Assembly (NCBI GenBank): GCA_003218975.1
Contig: QHPD01000108.1
Span: 1 to 44,124, forward strand
Reading direction: 5' to 3'
Source of the DNA: Verrucomicrobiota bacterium
GTDB taxonomy: Bacteria > Verrucomicrobiota > Verrucomicrobiia > Chthoniobacterales > UBA10450
Length of the DNA: 44,124 nt
The notes beneath the pieces are model-generated. The model made no database searches. It was not told where the DNA came from and saw nothing but the letters and a program-made list of their open reading frames with translations. Each line of letters begins with the position of its first letter. Position 1 is the stretch's first letter. Below, piece by piece: positions 1-7,010 of the stretch. A program made the position numbers and the translations under genes.

Positions 1-559
1 CGAGCGTTTTCGCAATCTGACCGAGACCTTGTCCCGCAGCAATCAGGGAAAATACTGCCAGCTCGCGATCGCTCAGGGCGTCCACCGCCTGTGGAAGGTT
101 GCGACGGTGGGCAAACTTCTGGAGGGCCAGTAAGGTTATTAGCGGGCTTACATAGATTTCACCCCCAGCGACAGTTTCAACTGCACGCAACAGTTCCTCC
201 GCCGATCCGTTTTTCATCCAGTAACCGGCCGCACCTGCCCGTAACGCCCGTTCCGCATAAATCCGTTCGGCCTGCCGTGACACAATCAGGATACGGGTGC
301 GCGGAAATTCCGTCGCGAGATCTTCGATCCAGCGAATACCGTCACGATCTTCCAGGAAAGGCTCGATCAGCAGAACGTCCGGGCGATGTTTTCGGATTAG
401 TTCGCCCGCGTCATAGAAACCATGCGCGCCGCCGCAAACACGATATCTCTTATCGCGGCGAATGATGGTGGCCATACCCTCCTCGCTGACACAAGTGTCT
501 CCCACCACCACGACCCGCAATGGCTCCGTGCCCGTACGAGCTGTGATATTTTGTTTCAC
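1..559 (-). CDS. NarL/FixJ-type response regulator, C-terminus cut by window edge
   Basis: The reading frame starts at GTG 559 and is open to base 1; a TAG lies in frame shortly upstream, and a TTG at about 580 is another possible start. Residues 15-130 read as a receiver domain and the last visible residues (DALSDRELAVFSLIAAGQG) open a LuxR-type helix-turn-helix output domain, so this should be a DNA-binding regulator. The receiver is atypical: the strand that normally carries the phosphoacceptor Asp reads PDVLLIEPFLEDRDG, with Glu66 at that place, and the N-terminal acidic pair is GD instead of DD. The conserved Ser/Thr (ILIVS) and Lys (GYWMK) positions are kept. It may therefore act without phosphorylation. 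No partner kinase is adjacent. The family call is firm; its targets cannot be read from the sequence. Confidence 0.85.
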   Translation of the reverse strand, partial: MKQNITARTGTEPLRVVVVGDTCVSEEGMATIIRRDKRYRVCGGAHGFYDAGELIRKHRPDVLLIEPFLEDRDGIRWIEDLATEFPRTRILIVSRQAERIYAERALRAGAAGYWMKNGSAEELLRAVETVAGGEIYVSPLITLLALQKFAHRRNLPQAVDALSDRELAVFSLIAAGQGLGQIAKTL

Positions 560-914
560 GCTTGCGCGACCGTCTAACAAATCGGCCGACGGGTTGCAAG
601 CGTTTAATCGCGTTTGCTACGAAAATACTCCTACGGCATCACGCGGATGCGGGATTTACTTAATCGGGAACAGTCTATGGACGACAGCCCGGAAGGCTAT
701 GGGTTGTTAGCCGTACATCCAGCCGTAGCCGCAAGACACGCTTTTCCGCCCAACTCGACGAGCTTGCAGGCAGGGCGGTTGACGCGTGAGCTCTCGCTCA
801 CTCGCCACTTCGGGCTTCCCGTCTATGTCGCTCGGCGCCCGCCGCCTCCATTCACTGAACCGCGCAGGGCGATTGAGAGCCTGCCCTGAGCGAAGTCGAA
901 TGGGCCAATCGCCA
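560..914. other. gene-free stretch with repeat debris
   Basis: No convincing gene is seen between the response regulator, which reads away to the left, and the DUF4337 gene, which ends at 915. Open frames here are short and look like no protein I know. The right half contains repeat-like sequence including one R3 copy at 879-900. The promoter of the response regulator should lie in the first 100 bases, but I cannot point to clear -35/-10 boxes. Confidence 0.6.
879..900 (+). repeat. interspersed repeat R3, spacer copy
   Basis: The core CCTGAGCGAAGTCGAA is preceded by GCCTGC. A diverged copy in opposite orientation lies inside malQ at 7331-7355. The flanks here (GGCGATTGAG before, CCAATCGCC after) pair with each other and resemble the R4 repeat near 3.1 kb, so this may be a composite. 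Confidence 0.6.
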
Positions 915-1442
915 CTACCTTGCCATCGCGGCGAGCACGAGAAAGACGCAGCCGACGCCGCCGAAAAGCAAGCTCACGATCCAGAACCGGCGTCTCTTTG
1001 TAAGAGCGGAGATCGCGGCGATGGCAATCGCGATCTGGAACATGGTTACGCCGCGCGCGAAGACTTCGTGCTTGTGAAAGTTTGATTTCGCAGCGACTTC
1101 TTTGTGCTCGGCCTCTGATTTGATTTCGGATTCTTCTTCCTGATACTTCGCAGCTTTCTCTCGATCTTGCGCCGATGGCGTTGTCGAAAGCGCGATCTTT
1201 GCATCGAGCACGGCACCCTTAATACTTTTCGCCTGATAGTAACTCCATTGATCGGACGCTTCGATTTGGTTCATCATGGCTTCGTTCGCGTGTTGCCCTG
1301 AAAGAAGTCCCGCAATCGCGGCCAGCACGGCAAGAATGGCGGTACTCAACGCCACCCATGAAATCCAGACGGCATCGCTGTGTTCCGCGCTCTCGCGCAC
1401 ATGCTCCTGCAAATGCTCGAGAGGCACTTCCGCTTCTTCCAT
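915..1442 (-). CDS. DUF4337-family membrane protein
   Basis: The 175-residue product fits the DUF4337 family in length and layout. An acidic N-terminus (MEEAEVPLEHLQEHV) is followed by a membrane helix at about 27-47, then a polar helical stretch of about 80 residues with SDQWSYYQAKSIKG and many Glu/Lys, and two closely spaced C-terminal membrane segments at about 130-172. The soluble loop probably forms a coiled coil. No enzymatic motif is visible and the family has no established function. It is transcribed on its own, divergent from the DUF1003 gene across an 85-base spacer that must hold both promoters. Confidence 0.8.
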   Translation of the reverse strand: MEEAEVPLEHLQEHVRESAEHSDAVWISWVALSTAILAVLAAIAGLLSGQHANEAMMNQIEASDQWSYYQAKSIKGAVLDAKIALSTTPSAQDREKAAKYQEEESEIKSEAEHKEVAAKSNFHKHEVFARGVTMFQIAIAIAAISALTKRRRFWIVSLLFGGVGCVFLVLAAMAR

Positions 1443-1527
1443 CGCACAAGCTTAGAATCGACAATCGTCGATTCAAGATGGAATCGACAAGCCGCGCAGG
1501 AGCAGCTTAACTTCACAACCAACCCCG

Positions 1528-2232
1528 ATGAAAGAGACGCCGAAAGTTATCTGCCAGATTTGCAAGAAACAGAAGTCGCTGCACGACGGGATGATGTCGG
1601 AGCTGATTCGGCCGTCGCTCGTCGAGTTCATCAAGAAACGCGTGCCCGAGTGGGACGATAAAGGCTTTATCTGTCTGGATGATCTCGGCGAATTCCGGAA
1701 AGATTACGTGAAGGAGGTTTTGCAGGATGAAATCGGGGAGCTCTCCGCGCTCGACCAGGAAGTCATCGAAAGTTTGCAGCAACACGAGATTCTTTCCAGC
1801 GACATCAGCAAACAATTCGAGACAAAACTGACGTTTGGCGAACGGCTATCGGATCGAATCGCATCATTTGGCGGAAGTTGGCGATTCATCATACTCTTCG
1901 GCGCAGTGCTGTTCGGGTGGATTATCCTAAACGCCATTTTCCTACTGAACCGCGGGTTCGATCCTTATCCGTTCATTTTGCTGAATCTTATTCTCTCGTG
2001 TCTCGCAGCCATTCAGGCGCCCATCATCATGATGAGTCAAAACCGCGCTGAAGCGCGCGATCGGTTGCGAGCGGAAAATGATTACAAGGTCAATTTAAAA
2101 GCCGAGCTCGAGATCCGGCATTTGCACGAAAAAATCGATCATCTGCTGCGCCGCCAATACAACCGCCTGTTCGAAATTCAGCAAATCCAGATCGAGTTGC
2201 TCGAAGAACTCGGCCGCAAGCGCGAAGGATAA
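1528..2232 (+). CDS. DUF1003-domain membrane protein
   Basis: This is a 234-residue protein. Its N-terminus has a CxxC pair (ICQIC) and a later Cys in FICLDDL, a partial zinc-ribbon pattern that I recall from other DUF1003 proteins. Two membrane segments lie at about 115-135 and 145-170, with FILLNLILSCLAAIQAPIIMMSQNR, the most recognisable DUF1003 stretch. A charged helical tail of about 65 residues follows (RLRAENDYKVNLKAELEI). The Cys-containing head and the tail probably sit on the same side of the membrane. The family role is unknown. It appears to be a single-gene unit, divergent from the DUF4337 gene. Confidence 0.85.
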   Translation: MKETPKVICQICKKQKSLHDGMMSELIRPSLVEFIKKRVPEWDDKGFICLDDLGEFRKDYVKEVLQDEIGELSALDQEVIESLQQHEILSSDISKQFETKLTFGERLSDRIASFGGSWRFIILFGAVLFGWIILNAIFLLNRGFDPYPFILLNLILSCLAAIQAPIIMMSQNRAEARDRLRAENDYKVNLKAELEIRHLHEKIDHLLRRQYNRLFEIQQIQIELLEELGRKREG

Positions 2233-2290
2233 GAACTGTTCTTTCGCGTGTATTCAAAGACAATAGTGCAAAAGGTTTATATTAAACTAG

Positions 2291-2605
2291 ATGCCATCAC
2301 TAAGTGATATTCAGACGCTCGCGGACAAGATCGTCCGCGAATTCCACCCGGAAAGAATCATCCTTTTCGGTTCGCACGCGCGCGGCGATGCCAGGGCCGA
2401 TTCTGATGTCGATCTAATGGTAATCATCGCTTCGGACGAGCACCCATCCCGCACGGCTGCGGAGATCACCAACCGGGTCCATCCGCGAAATTATGCCCTC
2501 GATCTCATCGTCCGCAGTCCAGATACAGTGCGCAGGAGAATGCAAATGAACGATTGGTTTATGCGCGATGTGATGCGCGAAGGACGTGTCCTTTATGCGG
2601 GCTGA
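2291..2605 (+). CDS. MNT-type nucleotidyltransferase (MntA-like)
   Basis: The 104-residue protein has the minimal nucleotidyltransferase core: GSHARGDARADSDVDLMVI at about 27-45 matches the GSxARGxxxxxSDxDL signature, with the two metal-binding Asp residues in SDVDL, and a third acidic position probably in YALDLIV. In MNT/HEPN pairs this protein is the antitoxin and can AMPylate its HEPN partner. It is followed by a HEPN gene overlapping by 11 bases, the usual order for one strand orientation of these pairs. An A/T-rich stretch, TATATTAAACT, just before the start may be its -10 region. Whether this pair works as a toxin-antitoxin is inference. Confidence 0.88.
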   Translation: MPSLSDIQTLADKIVREFHPERIILFGSHARGDARADSDVDLMVIIASDEHPSRTAAEITNRVHPRNYALDLIVRSPDTVRRRMQMNDWFMRDVMREGRVLYAG

Positions 2606-2972
2606 CACTGCAGAATGGGTCAAGAAAGCCGGGGCAGACTTCATTTCCATGATGAGAGAAATGAATGCCGTCAACGAGCTCAATTACGATCTCATTTGCT
2701 TTTTAGCCCAGCAATCGGCCGAAAAGTACCTTAAAGCGCTACTCTGCGAAAATGGCGTCCCATTCCCAAAAACGCACGACCTGAATGAGCTCAGTGCCTT
2801 GCTGCCGAAACGTTTTGAGTTTCCGGAAAGTTTCGGCGCAACGATTTCGCGTCTCGACAGATATGCAGTCGAATTTCGCTATCCTGGTGCTTCGGCCACG
2901 CAGGAACTGGCGACAGAGGCGATCGAGGGCGCTCGCGCTCTTCGAGATTGGTGTCGCAAAATGCTCGAATAA
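2595..2972 (+). CDS. HEPN-domain protein, partner of the MNT gene
   Basis: Start ATG 2595 is preferred because AAGGA lies about ten bases upstream; GTG 2586 is another possibility. The product of about 125 residues is helical, with the HEPN hallmarks QQSAEKYLKALL and FPKTHDLNEL, and a late RYPGA. I do not find the RX4-6H RNase motif of toxic HEPN proteins, so this belongs to the HEPN branch typified by the THDL motif, where activity is uncertain. Its start overlaps the end of the nucleotidyltransferase, which points to translational coupling and a complex of the two products. Confidence 0.83.
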   Translation: MRADTAEWVKKAGADFISMMREMNAVNELNYDLICFLAQQSAEKYLKALLCENGVPFPKTHDLNELSALLPKRFEFPESFGATISRLDRYAVEFRYPGASATQELATEAIEGARALRDWCRKMLE

Positions 2973-3066
2973 TAGGGCGAGCCGCGCAAAATGCGCTATC
3001 GCGCCGCGAGGACGAACATGATCGTGGCGGCAGGTGAACGCTGGGTTTGCCCGCGGCGGTGCCGTT

Positions 3067-3152
3067 AGGTAGGGGCGATTGACTTCAATCGCCCAGACGG
3101 TTCGGGCCTGTCGCGCCGTAGCACAGCAAAGGCGGGTGAACCGCCCTTACCT
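3067..3152 (+). repeat. interspersed repeat R4, copy 1
   Basis: Begins AGGTAGGGGCGATTGACTTC and ends GGTGAACCGCCCTTACCT, so the two ends are roughly inverted; inner segments such as GGGCGATTGACTTCAATCGC are palindromic in themselves. A second copy in the opposite orientation lies at 3644-3694, and the two bracket the S74 remnant. Confidence 0.65.
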
Positions 3153-3164
3153 CTGGCGCACCTT

Positions 3165-3656
3165 TTACTGATTGTTCAGGACTGTTCGCGGCGCAGGCTT
3201 TTGCAGCTCTAGCTCTGCGCTCACCTTCTGGATTTGCGATCCCTGCTCTTTCACCGCTGTGGTGAGAACCTCCATTCCGGATTTTAGCTTTGCGATGGTC
3301 GCATCCTGTGCCTGAATCTTGCGATTTTGTTCCTGCACAGTGCGGTGCTCCTTCAGGAACTCGTTGAGCAACATCGCGTTTACCGCGTCGTACCGCACAG
3401 TGTAAACTTTCCCCTCGGCATCGCGGATCACTAGGGCGGGATTCACCTTTGCCACGTCTTCAGCGACGAAGCCAAACTGCGGCGCGCCATCGGGATCAAG
3501 CTCTTTCTTGTAATGGAACGTAACCGGTTTAAGCGCGAGGATCGCTCCGCTCACCTCGCCCATCAGCTTGATTTCGTCTTTGAAACGCGCCGAAGAAGTG
3601 GCCGTGCCGAGTCGGCCTTGGGCGTTTATGAAAACCGGCGTACCCAGGCGGTTCAC
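3165..3656 (-). pseudogene. peptidase-S74 (tail-fibre chaperone) C-terminal remnant
   Basis: The 163-residue frame is an isolated C-terminal intramolecular chaperone domain. SSARFKDEI at about 22-30 matches the family's SxxRxKxxI motif, whose Ser is the self-cleavage residue. FGFVAEDVAKVNPALV and YDAVNAMLLNEFLKEH are also family stretches. A predicted coiled coil and a short tail ending LNNQ complete it. Full-length members have a long N-terminal fibre or surface domain before this chaperone, and that part is missing. The only start, GTG 3656, lies inside repeat R4 copy 2, and the frame stays open back to a TAG at the edge of that repeat. It is most likely the stump of a larger secreted or surface protein cut at the repeat, although expression from the repeat cannot be excluded. 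Confidence 0.75.
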
Positions 3657-3694
3657 CGAACCGCCCTGGGCAATTGAGGTGAATCGCCCCTACC
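3644..3694 (-). repeat. interspersed repeat R4, copy 2
   Basis: Read on the minus strand it begins GGTAGGGGCGATTCACCTCA and contains GGTTCGGTGAACCGCC, itself a palindrome. It corresponds to copy 1 at 3067-3152 in inverted orientation and supplies the GTG from which the S74 remnant is read. Confidence 0.65.
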
Positions 3695-3769
3695 AAGAGA
3701 TTGCAGCTATGGATATGATTACGCGGCGGGACCGGTTGCGCTGCGATCGCGGGCGTTTAACTTTGTTGC

Positions 3770-3988
3770 ATGATCGATTGGACTGCATGCTCAGCAGTAG
3801 AGCGTTCGGCAGATACGCTGAGCGGCGTCTGGCGATTCAAAAACACGCGGGTGCCGGTGAAAGCCCTTTTTGAGAATCTGGAATCTGGGGCAACAGTCGA
3901 TCAGTTTCTCGAGTGGTTTCCTGGGGTGAATCGTGAGCAAGTAATCGCAGTACTAGCTTTCGCAGAAGAAAGTTTGGCAGTTACTTAA
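3770..3988 (+). CDS. DUF433-family antitoxin (VapB45-like)
   Basis: The 72-residue protein matches DUF433: GVWRFKNTRVPVKALFENLESGATVDQFLEWFPGVNREQVIAVLAFA contains the family's RVPV..L.E.L..G.....FL..FP.V...QV..VL pattern and should form a small winged-helix-like DNA-binding fold. In known pairs it neutralises, and probably autoregulates together with, a DUF5615 PIN-like toxin. That partner follows after four bases but is frameshifted here, so this antitoxin may now be an orphan. It starts at ATG 3770; no strong ribosome-binding site is visible. Confidence 0.85.
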   Translation: MIDWTACSAVERSADTLSGVWRFKNTRVPVKALFENLESGATVDQFLEWFPGVNREQVIAVLAFAEESLAVT

Positions 3989-3992
3989 CCTC

Positions 3993-4344
3993 GTGCGCGT
4001 TCTCTTTGATCAAGGAACGCCAGTTCCACTGCGCAATTATCTCGGCGCGCACAAGGTCGCAACTGCGGCAGAAATGGGTTGGTCCACCCTTTTCGAACGG
4101 TGAATTGCTTGATGCTGCTGAGAAGGAGTTCGACTTGCTCATTACAACGGATCAGGCGTTGCGGACTCAACAAAATCTGCCGGGCCGTAAGCTCGCTGTG
4201 CTCATTTTACCTTTCGCGAGCTGGCCAAGACTCAAGCCGAACGCCGAGAAAATTGTCTCGCGCGTCGCAGCGTTGCGCGCTGGCGAGTATGCGGAGCTTC
4301 ATTTGCATAGCCTCGACACTCGTGCCGACGAATCTGACATTTAG
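3993..4344 (+). pseudogene. DUF5615 PIN-like toxin, frameshifted
   Basis: Translation from GTG 3993 gives VRVLFDQGTPVPLRNYLGA and AAEMGWSTLFER and then meets TGA. The family continues in another frame as NGELLDAAEKEFDLLITTDQ, QQNLPGRKLAVLIL and a C-terminal helix to the stop at 4344. Removing one T from the four-T run at 4090-4093 restores a continuous product reading GWSTLSNGELL. The acidic PIN-like residues are present in the two parts (FDQG, DLLITTDQ). In the DUF433/DUF5615 family this is the presumed nuclease toxin. The break is either a real inactivating mutation, which would fit a decaying toxin, or a homopolymer error. Confidence 0.8.
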
Positions 4345-4483
4345 AGGCGGCGGAGGCCCACTTCGATTTTCTGAAGACGTTGTAGTCGCCTCAGCGCGGC
4401 GCGATTCTGGCTAGGCTATATTAGTTTGCGTCAAGAGGAGTGCTGCGGTCTCTTTTCGTGCAATCCGCTTTCCGCAATCGCTA

Positions 4484-6538
4484 ATGTCCCGTCAATACAC
4501 GCTACAACGCGCGCCAGGATCGACATCAATTCACGTCGATTACGCCGCGGAGCTGAATGAGCAGCAACTCGCCGCCGTGACCGCGCCACCGGGCCCACTT
4601 CTGGTGATCGCCGGCGCGGGATCGGGTAAAACGCGCACGCTCACCTATCGCGTCGCATATTTGCTCGAGAACGGGATCGATTCGCGGAACATCCTGTTAC
4701 TAACATTCACAAACAAGGCCGCGCGCGAGATGCTCAACCGCGTCGCGAATTTGCTTCCGATGGACGCGAGCGGAATTTGGGGCGGAACGTTCCATTCGGT
4801 GGGCAATCGCATCCTGCGCCGGCACGGCAGCGCTCTGGGCTATTCGAGCGGGTTCACCATCATGGACCGGGAAGATCAAAAGGATTTGATCGACGTGGTG
4901 ATAGCCAGCGCGGGAATTGATCCGAAGGAAATCCGGTTCCCAAAAGGCGACGTGCTCGCCGAAATTTTCAGTTTTGTCGTCAACACAGAGAAGCCATTAG
5001 CAGAGTTGCTTGCGGAAAAGTTTCCCTATTTCCTGCCACTGCTCGAAAAAATCAAAGACGTCCATGATCGCTATGAAAAAAAGAAAAAAGCGACCAACTC
5101 CATGGATTTCGATGACCTGCTGGAAAAGACGTTGACGATGTTTCAGCGCCACGAGCGCATTGCTGAATTTTACCGGCGGCAATTTCAATTCATTCTCGTG
5201 GATGAATATCAGGACACGAACAAGATCCAGGCTGATTTGGTCGATCTTCTCGCTCGGGATCACCGGAATGTGATGGTCGTCGGCGATGATGCGCAATCGA
5301 TCTACTCGTGGCGCGGCGCGAACTTTCAAAACATTCTCGAATTTCCGAAACGCTATCCGGACGCACGGGTGTTTAAGATCGAGATGAATTACCGCAGCCT
5401 TCCGGAAATTCTGGAGGTCGCGAACGCGGCAATCGCGGCAAACGTTCAACAGTTCCACAAACACTTGAGCGCAACGCGCCAATCCAACGCTGTGAAGCCC
5501 GCCCTAGTCGCACTCAACGATGCGGGCGAGCAAGCGCAATTTATCGCTCAGCGTATTCTCGAGTTGCGCGATGAAGGCGTGGATCTTAGGGACATCGCCG
5601 TGCTCTATCGCGCGCACTATCACGCGATCGAACTGCAGTTGGAATTATCCCGCCGTGGGATTCCCTATCAAATCACCAGCGGAATTCGCTTCTTCGAGCA
5701 GGCCCACATCAAGGATGTCACTGCTTTCATTCGCTTCGTCGCCAATCCACGTGACGAAGTTGCATTCAAGCGGATGGTGAAACTGTTGCCCGGCATCGGC
5801 AATCGCACCGCAGATACTCTTTGGCGCGAGTGGGAAAATGCGCTGACCGCTGTAGTTGGCATCGGTGATCCCGGACGCCAAAATACGCGAGCATCAACCG
5901 GGGTCAGCCACCCCGGCTACAACTTTGGCGAACGCCTGACGGCTATGAGCGTTCCGGTGAAAGCGAAGAAAGCATGGCAGCAACTCGCGCATACGCTCGA
6001 CGAGATCGCGCCTGCTGGGGAACCAAATGCGCCATCAGAAATGATCATGTCGATCGTGGAAGCAATTTACGATGATTATGCGAAAGTGAATTTCGCAAAC
6101 TACGAATTGCGTCGCGAAGATTTGAATCAACTCGCGGTGTTCGCGCGCCAGTTCAAAGATGTTCACGAATTTCTCTCGCAACTGGCGCTGATCAGCAATG
6201 TCGATGCCGAAGCAGCGCCAAATCAAACGAGCGACAAAGAAGCGGTGAACCTTTCTACGGTGCACCAGGCGAAGGGTCTCGAGTTTCGCACTGTGTTCGT
6301 GATTTGGCTGACCGACGGAATGTTCCCGAGCAGCCGTTCCCTCGACACATGCGGGGCGCTCGAGGAAGAGCGGCGGCTTTTCTACGTCGCGACCACGCGC
6401 GCTCGCGACGAACTTTATCTGACCTACCCGCAGCTGCGCTTAAGCGGAGGCTACGGCGATGTGTTCCAACGGCCGTCGCGTTTTCTCCAAGAGATTCCCA
6501 GCGAACTCGTCGAGGACTGGCAGGTGCGAAGAAGCTAA
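4484..6538 (+). CDS. uvrD: UvrD/PcrA-type superfamily 1 DNA helicase
   Basis: This 684-residue ATP-driven 3'-5' DNA helicase belongs to the UvrD/Rep/PcrA group involved in repair and replication restart. It shows the Q motif (LNEQQLAAV, ~25-33), Walker A (GAGSGKT, 44-50), DEYQDTN (~238), VVGDDAQSIYSWRGA (~265), STVHQAKGLEF (~590) and ERRLFYVATTRARDELYL (~630). Length is near the family norm. Residues 456-480 do not look like family sequence: they are encoded by the R1 palindromic repeat at 5851-5921, placed in frame just after LLPGIGNRTADTLW in a region between conserved motifs. The gene seems monocistronic, with a 139-base upstream spacer. The symbol is by family resemblance only; PcrA or Rep would be equally fair names. 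Confidence 0.93.
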   Translation: MSRQYTLQRAPGSTSIHVDYAAELNEQQLAAVTAPPGPLLVIAGAGSGKTRTLTYRVAYLLENGIDSRNILLLTFTNKAAREMLNRVANLLPMDASGIWGGTFHSVGNRILRRHGSALGYSSGFTIMDREDQKDLIDVVIASAGIDPKEIRFPKGDVLAEIFSFVVNTEKPLAELLAEKFPYFLPLLEKIKDVHDRYEKKKKATNSMDFDDLLEKTLTMFQRHERIAEFYRRQFQFILVDEYQDTNKIQADLVDLLARDHRNVMVVGDDAQSIYSWRGANFQNILEFPKRYPDARVFKIEMNYRSLPEILEVANAAIAANVQQFHKHLSATRQSNAVKPALVALNDAGEQAQFIAQRILELRDEGVDLRDIAVLYRAHYHAIELQLELSRRGIPYQITSGIRFFEQAHIKDVTAFIRFVANPRDEVAFKRMVKLLPGIGNRTADTLWREWENALTAVVGIGDPGRQNTRASTGVSHPGYNFGERLTAMSVPVKAKKAWQQLAHTLDEIAPAGEPNAPSEMIMSIVEAIYDDYAKVNFANYELRREDLNQLAVFARQFKDVHEFLSQLALISNVDAEAAPNQTSDKEAVNLSTVHQAKGLEFRTVFVIWLTDGMFPSSRSLDTCGALEEERRLFYVATTRARDELYLTYPQLRLSGGYGDVFQRPSRFLQEIPSELVEDWQVRRS
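5851..5921 (+). repeat. palindromic repeat R1, copy A, in frame inside the helicase gene
   Basis: The imperfect inverted repeat starts TGTAGTTGGCATCGGTGATC and ends GTCAGCCACCCCGGCTACA; 17 of the outer 24 positions match between arms. It adds about 24 codons read VVGIGDPGRQ...TGVSHPGYN without a stop. Related copies lie at 32621-32672 (histidine kinase) and 38619-38694 (spacer). Confidence 0.8.
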
Positions 6539-6546
6539 TCCGGAGG

Positions 6547-6574
6547 CCACAGATAGACACAGATCCACACAGAT
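6547..6574 (+). repeat. repeat R2, left end of the GxxExxY unit
   Basis: Built from the tandem-like word CACAGAT (three CACAGAT-type blocks preceded by C). It lies six bases before the GxxExxY start codon and is matched in inverted orientation by 6975-7003. Confidence 0.8.
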
Positions 6575-6579
6575 AAATA

Positions 6580-6974
6580 ATGCTCGAAGTCGCATCTGAG
6601 AACGAAAAGCAGTTTCCGTACAAGGACATCACCGAGGCAATCATCGGGAGCGCCTTCGAAGTGTATCGACACCTGGGCTACGGATTTCTTGAGCGCGTCT
6701 ACCAAAGAGCTCTTCAAGTGGAACTGCTCCGTCGCAGCGTGAGGGCCGACTTGGAAAAGCGACTTACGGTACGATACAAGGACACTGTTGTAGGTGATTA
6801 CGATGCTGTCTGATTGTAAACGACTGCGTAATCATTGAAATCAAGGTGTCTCCTCAATACGACAAACGTGACGAAGCCCAAGTGCTTAACGAGCTGAAAG
6901 CGACCGGGATTAAGGTGGGAATGTTGATAAACTTCGGTCGCGCCAAAGTTGAGTATAAACGTCTGGTCTTCTGA
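6580..6974 (+). pseudogene. GxxExxY-family protein, frameshifted
   Basis: The first frame (ATG 6580) gives FPYKDITEAIIGSAFEVYRH and GYGFLERVYQRAL, which contain the family motif GxxxEVYxxLGxGFLExVY. It stops at TGA soon after VVGDYDAV. The rest of the family sequence follows in another frame: LIVNDCVIIEIKV, DEAQVLNELKATGIKVGMLI and YKRLVF, ending at TGA 6974. Inserting one base in GCTGTCTG near 6806 (restoring a GCT GAT CTG-type reading, D-A-D-L-I-V) joins them into one protein of about 130 residues. The fold is PD-(D/E)XK nuclease-like and the cellular role is unknown. The gene fills almost all the space between two inverted R2 repeats, which suggests it travels with them. Confidence 0.83.
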
Positions 6975-7003
6975 ATCTGTGTTTCATCCGTGTTCACCTG
7001 TGG
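6975..7003 (-). repeat. repeat R2, right end of the GxxExxY unit (inverted)
   Basis: Starts immediately after the GxxExxY stop codon with ATCTGTGTTTCATCCGTGTT and ends CACCTGTGG. Read on the minus strand it matches the left copy at 6547-6574 closely. The malQ start codon lies only eight bases beyond it, so the repeat occupies the malQ leader. Confidence 0.8.
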
Positions 7004-7010
7004 CTGAAGA

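Noticed and set aside
3165-3656. Prophage remnant suggested by the S74 tail-fibre domain
   Set aside because: No other phage gene is nearby, and S74 domains are common in non-phage surface proteins of this kind of bacterium.
4997-5482. Minus-strand open frame opposite the helicase
   Set aside because: Shadow of the helicase reading frame; its residues follow from conserved helicase codons.
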